Positions 23,231 to 31,697 of a stretch of 57,111 nucleotides of DNA are shown here, in pieces. Source of the DNA: Pseudomonas oryzihabitans (GTDB lineage Bacteria; Pseudomonadota; Gammaproteobacteria; Pseudomonadales; Pseudomonadaceae). The position numbers and the translations under genes are program-made. Within the stretch, counting starts at the first letter, position 1, and every line of letters starts with the position of its first letter. The notes under the pieces were generated by a model that saw nothing but the letters and a program-made list of their open reading frames with translations, ran no database searches and was not told the origin of the DNA. The stretch spans positions 1 through 57,111 of the forward strand of contig NZ_VDND01000011.1 in assembly GCF_007665395.1 (NCBI RefSeq). Direction: 5' to 3'.

Positions 23231-24088
23231 CACGGCTTCGGTCAGGCAGCGGCGGAACAGGGCGACCGCTGGCAGATCGCGCCCGGCGTGGCGGGTGACG
23301 ACCTGCAACTCGCGGTGGAAGGTGAGGGCGCCGAGGGCCAGACGTCGTACCCTGGGATGTTCCAGCCAGAGCCCGGCGCAGGGCACCAGGGCCACGCCCA
23401 GGCCGCGCTCCACTATCTTGACGATGGCATCGAGTTCGTCGAGTTCGAGCACCTGGCGCACCGTCAGGCGCTGCTCGCGGAGGAAGGCGCTGACCCGGCG
23501 GCCGCCGAAGGAATGGCGGTCGTAGCGGATGAAGGGCTGGGTCTCCAGCAAGCGCAGCGGATCGTCACCCGGCAGGTCGGGCGGGGCAATGAGAACGAAG
23601 GGCTCCTGCAGCAGAGCGGTGGCATGCAGCTCCTTGGGCAGCTCGAAGGGCGGGCGGATGAGGACGGCCAGATCCAGCTCGCCGGCATCCACCTGACTGA
23701 GCAGGCTGAGCGATACCCCGGGGACCAGGCGGGGCTCCAGTCGCGGGGCGCGCTGGCGCAGGCGCACCAGGGTACCGGGCAGCAGGCCGGTCTGGACGCT
23801 GGCGATGGCGCCGATGCGCAGTTCGCCCTGGATCACCTCGCCCGCGCCGACCCCGGCCATCCGGCCATAGGTGGCGAGGATCTCCTCCGCCAGCGGCAGG
23901 GCCCGGCGGCCGGCGGCATTGAGCAGGGCGCTGCGGCCGTTGCGGTCGAATAGGCTCACGCCCAGGTTCTGTTCCAGCACGCGGATCTGGGCGCTCACCG
24001 CCGAGGGCGTGAGCCCCACGTGCAGGCCGGCCGCGGCGAAGCTGCCATGGCGGGCCACGGCGAGCAAGGTCTTGAGTTCGCGCAGCAT
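23198..24088 (-). CDS. LysR-family transcriptional regulator
   Basis: 296 residues: N-terminal winged HTH (MLRELKTLLAVARHGSFAAA, then LTPSAVSAQIRVLEQNLG, residues 1-60) and a periplasmic-binding-protein-like effector domain from about 88 onward. I selected the ATG of MLRELKTLL, the canonical LTTR start; the open frame upstream runs through the divergent promoter. The divergent VOC gene 152 bases away is the likely target, as is common for LysR genes. Effector unknown. The C-terminal 11 codons are antisense to the end of pitA. Confidence 0.9.
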   Translation of the reverse strand: MLRELKTLLAVARHGSFAAAGLHVGLTPSAVSAQIRVLEQNLGVSLFDRNGRSALLNAAGRRALPLAEEILATYGRMAGVGAGEVIQGELRIGAIASVQTGLLPGTLVRLRQRAPRLEPRLVPGVSLSLLSQVDAGELDLAVLIRPPFELPKELHATALLQEPFVLIAPPDLPGDDPLRLLETQPFIRYDRHSFGGRRVSAFLREQRLTVRQVLELDELDAIVKIVERGLGVALVPCAGLWLEHPRVRRLALGALTFHRELQVVTRHAGRDLPAVALFRRCLTEAVSEHLHQQPIE

Positions 24089-24148
24089 GGCGGGCACCGG
24101 AGGAAAAAGGGTAGGGCACTGTAGCGACCCCGATGCCGAGCGACAAAA

Positions 24149-24173
24149 TTTTCGTTGCTCGCAGCCAAGAAAA
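24149..24173. promoter_or_regulatory. Dyad between lysR-type and VOC genes (candidate LTTR site)
   Basis: TTTTCGTTGCT (24149-24159) and AGCCAAGAAAA (24163-24173) pair in nine of eleven positions around CGC. It lies in the only AT-rich stretch of this divergent region. LysR proteins usually bind such interrupted dyads, but the T-N11-A core is not clear. Confidence 0.45.
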
Positions 24174-24240
24174 TACGCTTTATCCACAATAAAACCTGGG
24201 GTGAGAATGGCCGCAGCCCACCCCAACAGGAATTCGCACC

Positions 24241-24666
24241 ATGGCCCTGTCGCCCTTCCACCTCGCCATTCCCGTCTATGACCTGGCCGCCACCCGGCAT
24301 TTCTATGGCGACGTCTTCGGCCTCGCCGAAGGCCGCTCCAGCGATCACTGGGTCGACTTCGATTTCTACGGCCACCAGTTGGTGATTCACGAGCATCCCA
24401 AGACCGCCTCCCAGGAAGAGGCCCACACCAACGCCGTGGACGGCCACAACGTACCGGTGCCGCACTTCGGCATCATCCTCGGCTGGGACGAGTGGGAAGC
24501 CCTGGCGGATCGGCTGCGGGCGCGCGAGACGAAGTTCGTCATCGAGCCCTACATCCGCTTCAAGGGCCAGGTGGGCGAGCAGGCCACCATGTTCCTCTTC
24601 GATCCCTGTGGCAACGCCCTGGAGTTCAAGGCCTTCAAGGACATGAGCCAGCTGTTCGCCAAGTAG
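24241..24666 (+). CDS. VOC-family (glyoxalase/dioxygenase-fold) protein
   Basis: A 141-residue protein of the vicinal-oxygen-chelate fold. The metal triad appears as His7 (PFHLAIPV), His80-region (VPVPHFGIIL) and Glu in NALEFKAF near residue 130; the segment FLFDPCGNALEFK is the standard C-terminal block. The N-terminal DLAATRHFYGDVFGL marks the first betaalphabetabetabeta module. Close relatives are annotated as glyoxalase-like or dioxygenase-like with no known substrate. It is divergent from a LysR regulator, which probably controls it. Confidence 0.85.
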   Translation: MALSPFHLAIPVYDLAATRHFYGDVFGLAEGRSSDHWVDFDFYGHQLVIHEHPKTASQEEAHTNAVDGHNVPVPHFGIILGWDEWEALADRLRARETKFVIEPYIRFKGQVGEQATMFLFDPCGNALEFKAFKDMSQLFAK

Positions 24667-25224
24667 CAGGGAGCGGCGCTGGGCCGCCCTCCCTCTCGCC
24701 GCGACCGGAATCGCGAGAATTCTGGCGCCTCCTTCCCTCTCGTGTCTGCCCGCTGGTGACCCCTTTGGAAACCGCGAGCCCCGTTGGCAGCTCCTCTTCC
24801 GCAACGCTCGAACGGTGGCCTGGCCCACTGCGCGAACGGTTGTTGGTGATCGAGGGCAACGTCCTTCCTCATCCGCCGCCCAGCCCTGGCCTGGGTGCTT
24901 TCCCCGGCGACCGGCTGGCGTGGCCGACGGCTACGCCTGCCTTCGGTCTCTCCCGGGTGCCGCCGGAGCTTTGCTCCAGGCCACCTAGGGCCACTGCGCA
25001 GACCACCGCCGGGCATCCCGGCCGCCCCCGTTGCCACAGCGCGCCAGGCGTACCGCCCAGCGGGTGACATCCTCGGCTGCACCTTCCTCGAACTGACGGC
25101 AACGCCACGGTTCGATCTCGCCCACCACGCCTGAAGCCTTGCGGATCGGCGCAGCAGACGCCGACCGTCCTCTCCTTGTCCCACCCCCTGCCGAGCAACG
25201 TTCCCATCACCAAAGGATACGTCC
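24667..25224. other. 558-base stretch with no recognisable gene
   Basis: Open frames exist on both strands but their products are Arg/Pro/Gly-rich and resemble nothing. The stretch is GC-rich with several hairpins, for example GGAGCTTTGCTCC in its middle and a longer one at about 25142-25168 before the next gene. It could be an untranslated leader of the MHS transporter operon or decayed coding DNA. I cannot match it to any known riboswitch. Confidence 0.5.
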
Positions 25225-26544
25225 ATGTCTCGCGTGCTTTCTTCCGCTCCGCTCGCCGCCCCCGCCGCCCTGGGCGCTGACGAGCGCCTGGCTCGTCGCG
25301 CGGCCACCGCCGCCGCCACCGGTACCGCCATCGAATACTATGAATTCGGCGTCTATGGCTTCATGGCCGCCTTCCTCGGGCCGCTGTTCTTTCCGGGTGA
25401 CGATCCCACCGCCGCGCTGCTGGCGGTCCTCGCCGTGTTCGGCAGCGCCTTCCTGGTGCGGCCCCTGGGCGGGGTGCTGCTCGGCCGACTGGGCGATCGC
25501 CACGGCCGGCGCCTGGTGCTGCTGGTCACCGTGATCGGCATGGGCCTGGCGACCGCCGGCATCGGCCTGCTGCCGACCACCGCCCAGGCCGGCTTGCTGG
25601 CGCCCGTGCTGCTGGTCGCGCTGCGCCTGGTGCAGGGCTTCTTCGCCGGCGGCGAGGTGATCGGCGCCGCCGCCTTCGTCGCCGAGTCGGCGCCCCACGG
25701 CCGGCGTGGCTTCTTCGGTGCCTTCACCCCGGTGGGCGTCGCCCTGGGCGGGGCGCTGGCCGCCATCGTCTGTGGCGTCACCACCACCCTGCTCGGCACG
25801 GAAGAGATGCAGGCCTGGGGCTGGCGCCTGCCGTTCCTGTTGGCCCTGCCGCTGGTGGCGCTGTCGGCGCTGCTGCGGCACAACGTCGAGGAAACCCCGG
25901 CCTTCCAGCGCTTCCTGGCGCAGGCTCAGCCGCCCAAGGCGCCGGTCCGGGAGGTGCTCGCCGAACAGCGCCCGGCGGTGCTCAAGGTCATGCTGCTGGC
26001 CCTGGGGCAGAATGCGGGCTACTGGGTCGGGCTCATCTTCATGAATCTCTACCTGACCACCCACCTCGGCTATCCCAAGGCGCAGGTGTACTGGATCATG
26101 GCAGGCGTCAGCCTCTGCGCGGCGCTGATGATGCCGTTCTGGGGCGGGCTGTCGGATCGCCTGGGCCGGCGGCGGGTACTCACCCTGGGCTTCGCGGCCT
26201 ATGTGGTGCTGGTGATTCCGATGATACTGCTCATGGCCCAGGGCAACATCTGGCTGGCCGCCCTGGCGGTGCTGGTGGCCGCGCTGCCGATGCCCATCGT
26301 GCAGTCGGTGGGCTATCCCACCTATGCCGAGCAGTTTCCCACCCGGGTGCGCTATACCGGCATGGCCATCGCCATCAACCTCGGCGCCATCCTCGGTGGT
26401 GGCCTCACGCCCTATCTGGCGACCTGGCTCATGGCCCAGACCGGCAACCTGCTGATGCCGGGCTTCCTGCTGGCCACGGCCGCGGTCATCGGCCTGCTGA
26501 CCCTGCGCCTGGTGCGGGAAACCTCGAAGGAGGCGCTCGCATGA
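25225..26544 (+). CDS. MHS-family MFS transporter (proton symporter type)
   Basis: A 439-residue, 12-helix transporter of the metabolite:H+ symporter group that includes ProP, KgtP and ShiA. The signature opening is ATGTAIEYYEFGVYGFMAAFLGPLFFP, and motif A is LLGRLGDRHGRRLVLL, repeated as GGLSDRLGRRRVL in the second half. RLVQGFFAGGEVIGAAAFVAE is the third motif. Substrates are usually organic acids or betaines. The stop overlaps the start of the DUF1445 gene by ATGA, so its substrate is likely processed by that enzyme. Confidence 0.9.
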   Translation: MSRVLSSAPLAAPAALGADERLARRAATAAATGTAIEYYEFGVYGFMAAFLGPLFFPGDDPTAALLAVLAVFGSAFLVRPLGGVLLGRLGDRHGRRLVLLVTVIGMGLATAGIGLLPTTAQAGLLAPVLLVALRLVQGFFAGGEVIGAAAFVAESAPHGRRGFFGAFTPVGVALGGALAAIVCGVTTTLLGTEEMQAWGWRLPFLLALPLVALSALLRHNVEETPAFQRFLAQAQPPKAPVREVLAEQRPAVLKVMLLALGQNAGYWVGLIFMNLYLTTHLGYPKAQVYWIMAGVSLCAALMMPFWGGLSDRLGRRRVLTLGFAAYVVLVIPMILLMAQGNIWLAALAVLVAALPMPIVQSVGYPTYAEQFPTRVRYTGMAIAINLGAILGGGLTPYLATWLMAQTGNLLMPGFLLATAAVIGLLTLRLVRETSKEALA

Positions 26545-27296
26545 CGCCGGCCGAGTTGCGTTCACGGATCGCCTGCGGCGAGTGGACCACGCCCACGGCC
26601 GGGGTGCTCGATGACTACCAGCAGGCCAACCTGGTGATCGTGCCGCAGGCCCAGGCCTATGCGCTGCTGCTGTTCTGCCTGCGCAACCCCAGGGCCTGCC
26701 CGATCCTGGCGGTGGGCGATGCAGGGGATCCACGGGTGCCCCTGCCCGGCGCGGCCATCGACATCCGCACCATGCTGCCGCGCTATCGCGTCTGGCAGGA
26801 CGGCCGGCTGGTCGCCGAGCCCACGGACATCGAGGCCCATTGGCGCGACGATGCCGTCGCCATCCTGCTGGGTTGCAGCCACACCTTCGATGCGCCCCTG
26901 CGCCGCGCCGGGATTGCGGTCAGCATCGCTGCGCCGCCGGTCTATACCACCACGCGGCCCAATGTGCCGGCCGGGCCGTTGGGGGGCTACCTGGTGGTGA
27001 GCATGCGTCCGGTACCCCGGACGCTGGTCAGCCAGGCGGTGCGGGTCACCGCTCGCTATCCCAGCGGGCACGGGGCGCCGATCCAGATCGGCGATCCCGC
27101 GGCGCTGGGCATCGTCGATCTGCAGGCGCCGGACTTCGGCGTGGTTCCACCCCTGGGCGCCGACGACGTACCGGTGTTCTGGGCCTGTGGCGTGACGCCA
27201 CAGCAGGTGCTGCCGCAACTGGGGGGTGCCTACGCCATCTCCCACTATCCCGGGCACATGCTGGTGCTGGACCAGCGTCCGGAGGCCTTCGGGTAG
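26541..27296 (+). CDS. Putative hydro-lyase, DUF1445/D-glutamate cyclase family
   Basis: A 251-residue cytoplasmic protein of the YcsI/DUF1445 family (also called putative hydro-lyase). It has family blocks PTAGVLDDYQQANLVIVP at the start, LLGCSHTFDAPLRRAGI centrally, the Asn/Pro segment TTRPNVPAGPLGG and the C-terminal FWACGVTPQQVL with HYPGHMLVLD. A mammalian relative (C14orf159) is a D-glutamate cyclase; bacterial substrates are largely unknown. Its co-translation with an MHS transporter suggests use of an imported acid. Confidence 0.88.
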   Translation: MTPAELRSRIACGEWTTPTAGVLDDYQQANLVIVPQAQAYALLLFCLRNPRACPILAVGDAGDPRVPLPGAAIDIRTMLPRYRVWQDGRLVAEPTDIEAHWRDDAVAILLGCSHTFDAPLRRAGIAVSIAAPPVYTTTRPNVPAGPLGGYLVVSMRPVPRTLVSQAVRVTARYPSGHGAPIQIGDPAALGIVDLQAPDFGVVPPLGADDVPVFWACGVTPQQVLPQLGGAYAISHYPGHMLVLDQRPEAFG

Positions 27297-27418
27297 CGCG
27301 CAGGCGCAGGCTCCACGGCGGGCGTAGCCCTGGCGCCGGGAGGATCGTTGGCCGAAGCCTAGGCAAACGCTCGTCCAGCCGCCATCCTTGCAGTCTCGCC
27401 TGTCGCTCGGTTTCCGCC

Positions 27419-28717
27419 ATGAATGCCCGCCAGCCGTTTCTCGATCCCTATCACCAGACCATCCGCCAGCTGTCCGACCGCATCGTCGCGGCCCAGGCGC
27501 CGATCCGTATCCTCGATGCGGTGAAGTGGGACGAGGGCGTGCGCCAGGGCTTCCTGGAGGGTAAGGGCAAGCGCCTGCCAGCGGTGGACCGCGCCTTCTA
27601 CGAGGGGCGGCCGCTGGGTTTCGATGGCGATGCGCTCAAGGGCGAATTCCAGAGCATCGAGCGGGAGGTCACCCGCCAGCTCGGCCAGTTCAATCCGGTC
27701 GGCCAGATCATGAGGCGCATGTGCCGCGAGTACCGCATGGTGATCCGCATGCTGCAGGCGCGCGGCACCCCGGACTTCGGGCTGATCTCCCAGGAACTCT
27801 ACGGCGCGGCCTCGGACGCCTTCCACGCCGGCGATCCGACCCTGGCCGACCTGGGCATGATGATGTCCAGCTACCTGGACAACATCGCCCACCGTGGCGC
27901 CCTGGAGGACGAGCCCAAGACCCTGACCGCCAAGGACGCGGTGCCCATCCTGCAGGCGCGGCTCAACCGGGTATTCGGCGAGACGGAAGGGACCATCCGG
28001 GTGTTCGAGTCCGATGGCATCGTCGCCGATGCCGCGGCCGGCGCCGACTACATCAAGGTCCGCGCCGACGCCCTGTTCAACGAGCGCGACGTGCGCGCCC
28101 TGGAGGTCCACGAGGGCCTGGTGCACGTCGGCACCACCCTCAATGGCCAGAACCAGCCGATCTGCACCTTCCTGGCCAAGGGCCCGCCGTCGTCCACCGT
28201 GACCCAGGAAGGCCTGGCGATCCTCATGGAGGTGATCGCCTTCGCCTCCTATCCGACCCGGCTGCGCAAGCTGACCAACCGTACCCGCGCCATCCACCTG
28301 GCCGAGGACGGCGCCGATTTCCTCGAGGTCTTCCGCTTCTTCCAGGAGCAGGGCTACGACCTGGAGTCGGGCTACCAGAATGCCAGCCGGGTGTTCCGCG
28401 GCTCGACGCCCACCGGGCTGCCCTTCACCAAGGACCTGTCCTATCTGAAGGGCTTCATCCTCATCTACAACTACATCCAGCTGGCGGTGCGCAAGGGCAA
28501 GCTGGAGCAGATCCCGCTGCTGTTCTGCGGCAAGACCACCCTGGAAGACATGCGCATCCTGCGCCAGCTGGTGGACGAGGGCGTCGTGGTGCCGCCCAAG
28601 TACCTGCCGGCGCAATTCCAGGACCTCAACGCCCTGGCGGCCTGGATGTGCTTCTCCAACTTCCTCAACCACCTGAGCCTGGATCGAATCGAGGCGGACT
28701 ACGCCAATATTCTCTGA
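27419..28717 (+). CDS. Flavohemoglobin expression-modulating QEGLA-motif protein
   Basis: A 432-residue protein of the DUF1704/KIAA0895-like family, thought to be a zinc metallopeptidase relative (MATCAP-type) with the core EVHEGLVHVGTTLNGQNQP then TQEGLAILMEVI, which supplies the HExxH-like EGLVH and the QEGLA motif. The name comes from a reported effect on flavohemoglobin expression; the biochemistry in bacteria is unclear. The start was placed at MNARQPFLDPY; the frame is open much further left, but that part is antiparallel composition over the hydro-lyase gene. A terminator follows directly. Confidence 0.85.
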   Translation: MNARQPFLDPYHQTIRQLSDRIVAAQAPIRILDAVKWDEGVRQGFLEGKGKRLPAVDRAFYEGRPLGFDGDALKGEFQSIEREVTRQLGQFNPVGQIMRRMCREYRMVIRMLQARGTPDFGLISQELYGAASDAFHAGDPTLADLGMMMSSYLDNIAHRGALEDEPKTLTAKDAVPILQARLNRVFGETEGTIRVFESDGIVADAAAGADYIKVRADALFNERDVRALEVHEGLVHVGTTLNGQNQPICTFLAKGPPSSTVTQEGLAILMEVIAFASYPTRLRKLTNRTRAIHLAEDGADFLEVFRFFQEQGYDLESGYQNASRVFRGSTPTGLPFTKDLSYLKGFILIYNYIQLAVRKGKLEQIPLLFCGKTTLEDMRILRQLVDEGVVVPPKYLPAQFQDLNALAAWMCFSNFLNHLSLDRIEADYANIL

Positions 28718-28747
28718 GTCCCTATCCGGGCTTTAGGCCCGGCCATG

Positions 28748-28775
28748 AAAAAGCCCCGGCGGAGCGGGGCTTTTT
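28748..28775. terminator. Bidirectional terminator
   Basis: AAAAAGCCCCG / CGGGGCTTTTT (11 bp stem, six-base loop), placed between the QEGLA gene and the convergent FtsH-like gene, with A-run and T-run on the two sides so that it serves both. Confidence 0.93.
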
Positions 28776-28799
28776 CGTTTCAGCGAGGCGTCGCGGGTA

Positions 28800-30713
28800 T
28801 CACTCGCCCTTGAAGGCGGCGGCGATGCGCGACTCGCGCTCGGGGACGCCCTCCGGCACGTGGGCCAGGGCGCGGTTGAGGGCGCCGCAGGCTTCCAGGC
28901 CGCTGACGCGGGCGATGGCTTCGGCCACGGCGCTGCCGGGGATGGTCTCGTCGCGCAGCAACTGGTCGGTGATGTCGTCCAGGGCTGGTTTGAGCTCGGT
29001 GATCAGCGCCAGGCAGCGGTGGTCCAGGCTGTGCAGCAACTGATCGGCGGCGGCGATGCTGGGCGCGGCGTCGAAGTCGATGCCGGCATCGCGCAGGGCC
29101 TGCAGGCTGAGCAGCGAGCCGCTGGGGCCCATGCCCAGGGAGGCGACCATGGACAGCGCCAGCTTGGAGGCTTCCTGCAGGTCCTGGGCGGCGCCCGAGG
29201 AGACCTCGTTGAAATACAGCTGCTCGGCGCAACGACCGGCCAGCAGCATCTGGATGCGGCCTTCCAGTTCCGACTTCAGGTGCAGCCGCTTGTCTTCGGT
29301 GGGGGTGATCAGGGTGACGCCCAGGGCCTGGCCACGCGGCAGCAGGGTGACCTTTTCCACCCGACCGACGTTGAGCACCGCAGCGACCAGGGCATGACCG
29401 GCTTCGTGCACGGCGATGCGGGTGCGCTCGGCCGAGCCCAGCGGGGTGACACCGACCGGTTGCTCGCCGATGCGGCAGGTTTCGATGGCTTCGACGAAGT
29501 GGGCCATGGTCACGGCGCTGGCGTTCTCGCGCGCGGCCAGCAGGGCGGCGTGGTTGCTGATATAGGCGATGGCCGCCGGGGTCAGGCCCACGGTGCCGCG
29601 GGAGAGGGCGGCCAGGTCCAGCTCGCCTTCGCAGGGCAGCTTGCCGGCATAGAGTTCGAACAGGGCGCGGCGGTCTTCCAGGCTCGGCAGCGGCACGGCG
29701 ATGGTGCGGTCGAAGCGGCCTTCGCGGCGCAGCGCCGGGTCCAGGGAATCGGCGAAGTTGGTGGCACCCAGCACCAGCACGCCGCTGGTGCCGTCGAAGC
29801 CGTCCAGCTCGGTGAGGAACTGGTTGATGATGCGGTTGGCCTCGGCGTCGCTGGAGCGCGACTGTTCGGCGCGGCGACCGATGCCGTCGATCTCGTCGAT
29901 GAAGATGATGCAGGGCGCCTTCTTGCGCGCGGTGCGGAACAGCGACTTGACCTTCTGGATGCCGACGCCGAAGAACATCGAGGAGAAGTCGCTGCCGGTC
30001 ACCTGGATGAAGTGGGCGTTGCACTCGGTGGCCAGGGCCTTGGCCAGCTGGGTCTTGCCGGTGCCGGGCTCGCCGGTCAGCAGCACGCCCTTGGGCGGAC
30101 GGGCGCCGAGGGCGGCGAAGGCCTTGGGATTGCGCAGGCAGGTGGTGACGTCTTCCAGGGCCCGCTTGGCTTCGGCGGCGCCGACCACGTCCTTGAAGGA
30201 GATGCCGGTGCCCTTGCGGTGCAGCTTGAAGGGGCTGGCGAAGCGCAGCGCCAGGGGCACAGCGAGCAGCAGCAGGAGCAGGTAGCCCGGCAGGTTGATC
30301 AGCAGGGCATCCAGCCAGGCATGGCGCTGGCCGGCTTCGTTCCAGGTGGCCACCGGGAACGGCGGCTCGCCCTGGGCGGCGTAGTCGGCCAGCAGCAGAT
30401 TGGCGATGCGACCGCCATTGTCCGTCACGGCATAGTGCTCGCCACGGGTGGTGTCCAGGTAGAGGGTGTGATCGCCGATCACGGCGCCACTGATGGCCTT
30501 GGCGCGCAGGTCGGCCAGCAGCACGGAGAGGTCACGTGGCTGCTGGGTCCAGTGTTCGGGGGCCTGTTGCACGCTGGCGAGCATGGCGGTGGCGGTCGGT
30601 GCCGGAGTGCTGGGCTTGAGCCACAGCCAGCCGGCCAGGCTGGTGACGGTGACGAGGGCGAGAGCACCAGCGATGAAGCGGCGCGGATACTTGGAAAAGA
30701 CGGACTTCTTCAT
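28800..30713 (-). CDS. FtsH-like AAA+ membrane metalloprotease (divergent paralogue)
   Basis: 637 residues with FtsH architecture: membrane helix 13-31, periplasmic segment, second helix 136-157, AAA+ module and M41 protease. Walker A is GEPGTGKT at 214-221 (FtsH has GPPGTGKT), the pore motif MFFGVG at 246-251, Walker B FIDEID at 271-276, second region of homology ATNFADSLDPALRREGRFDR, zinc site HEAGH at 436-440 and a third-ligand segment SGAAQDLQEAS. All catalytic residues are retained, but the sequence differs widely from housekeeping FtsH (for example TTCLRNPKAFAALGARPPKG), so I take it as a second, specialised copy. It is divergent from the sirtuin gene. Confidence 0.88.
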   Translation of the reverse strand: MKKSVFSKYPRRFIAGALALVTVTSLAGWLWLKPSTPAPTATAMLASVQQAPEHWTQQPRDLSVLLADLRAKAISGAVIGDHTLYLDTTRGEHYAVTDNGGRIANLLLADYAAQGEPPFPVATWNEAGQRHAWLDALLINLPGYLLLLLLAVPLALRFASPFKLHRKGTGISFKDVVGAAEAKRALEDVTTCLRNPKAFAALGARPPKGVLLTGEPGTGKTQLAKALATECNAHFIQVTGSDFSSMFFGVGIQKVKSLFRTARKKAPCIIFIDEIDGIGRRAEQSRSSDAEANRIINQFLTELDGFDGTSGVLVLGATNFADSLDPALRREGRFDRTIAVPLPSLEDRRALFELYAGKLPCEGELDLAALSRGTVGLTPAAIAYISNHAALLAARENASAVTMAHFVEAIETCRIGEQPVGVTPLGSAERTRIAVHEAGHALVAAVLNVGRVEKVTLLPRGQALGVTLITPTEDKRLHLKSELEGRIQMLLAGRCAEQLYFNEVSSGAAQDLQEASKLALSMVASLGMGPSGSLLSLQALRDAGIDFDAAPSIAAADQLLHSLDHRCLALITELKPALDDITDQLLRDETIPGSAVAEAIARVSGLEACGALNRALAHVPEGVPERESRIAAAFKGE

Positions 30714-30910
30714 TCACATACCGTTAGGGTCGGAGCGACATCGGACGCGGACTTCCGGATTATCGGCCTGTGGCGGCGGGGGTGAACCTCGGTTCGGCGG
30801 AAAACGATGAGTGGACTCACCATCCGTCGAGTATCGTCACACTTTCGGCTTTTTCAGCGGTCCGCAAGGCCCGGTTGTTTTGCGCCAGATTTCAAGGAGT
30901 AGCCCACGCC

Positions 30911-31684
30911 ATGCCCGAATGCCTGGATTGCCGCCAGGGCCTGCCGGTATTACCGGCGGCCTTGCTCGAACGCCTGAGAGCGGCCGACGAAGTGCTGGTG
31001 CTGACCGGTGCCGGGGTTTCGGCGGAGAGCGGCATCGCCACCTTTCGCGAGGCGCTCACGGGGCTCTGGGCACGCTTCGATCCCGCCGAGCTGGCCACGC
31101 CCGAGGCCTTCAGCGAAGACCCGGCGCGGGTCTGGAGCTGGTACGAGTGGCGCCGCGCCCAGGTCCTCGCGGCCCAGCCCAACCCGGCCCACCGGGCGCT
31201 GGCGGACTGGGCGCGCCGCCACGGACGATTACGGCTGGTCACCCAGAACGTCGACGACCTGCACGAGCGGGCCGGCAGCCGCGACGTCATCCACCTGCAC
31301 GGCAGCCTGCACGCGCCGCGCTGCTTCGAGTGCGCGCGGCCGCTGGAGGTACCGCCACGTCCTGACGCCGAGGAGCGACGGGTGGCGCCCCCACGCTGTC
31401 CCGATTGCGGCGGCCTGGCGCGCCCCGGGGTGGTCTGGTTCGGTGAGTCGCTGCCCCGCGAGGCCCTGGCCACCGCCTGGGCGCTGGCCAAGCGCTGCGA
31501 CCTGTGCCTGGTGATAGGCACCTCAGGACTGGTGCAGCCGGCGGCCAGTCTGCCGGAGGTGGCGCGTCGGCAGGGCGCGACGATCATCCGCATCGATCCG
31601 CAACCGGCGGCGGACTTTCGAGAGGATTGGCAATTGCTGGGAGCTGCGGGCGCGATCCTGCCGGCGCTGCTCGAGCAGCGGTGA
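30911..31684 (+). CDS. cobB: NAD-dependent protein deacylase, SIR2 class III (CobB type)
   Basis: A 257-residue sirtuin that removes acyl groups from lysines using NAD. The NAD-binding GAGVSAESGIATFRE lies at 33-47, TQNVDDLH at 111-118, catalytic His130 in LHGS, and the zinc site at Cys138, Cys141, Cys163 and Cys166. Tyr78 and Arg81 (YEWR) match the Y-x-x-R pair that gives class III sirtuins desuccinylase activity. An N-terminal extension with CLDC may add a metal site. AAGGAG is eleven bases before the ATG. The symbol reflects family, not proven orthology. Confidence 0.88.
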   Translation: MPECLDCRQGLPVLPAALLERLRAADEVLVLTGAGVSAESGIATFREALTGLWARFDPAELATPEAFSEDPARVWSWYEWRRAQVLAAQPNPAHRALADWARRHGRLRLVTQNVDDLHERAGSRDVIHLHGSLHAPRCFECARPLEVPPRPDAEERRVAPPRCPDCGGLARPGVVWFGESLPREALATAWALAKRCDLCLVIGTSGLVQPAASLPEVARRQGATIIRIDPQPAADFREDWQLLGAAGAILPALLEQR

Positions 31685-31697
31685 GCGGCGGCGCGGC

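Noticed and set aside
24549..25331. Minus-strand gene in the gap before the MHS transporter
   Set aside because: It begins inside the transporter and ends inside the VOC gene, and the product is Arg/Gly-rich.
26840..27418. Upstream extension of the QEGLA-motif gene over the hydro-lyase
   Set aside because: The extension is in an alternative frame of the DUF1445 gene and its product is low-complexity; the family begins near MNARQPFLDPY.
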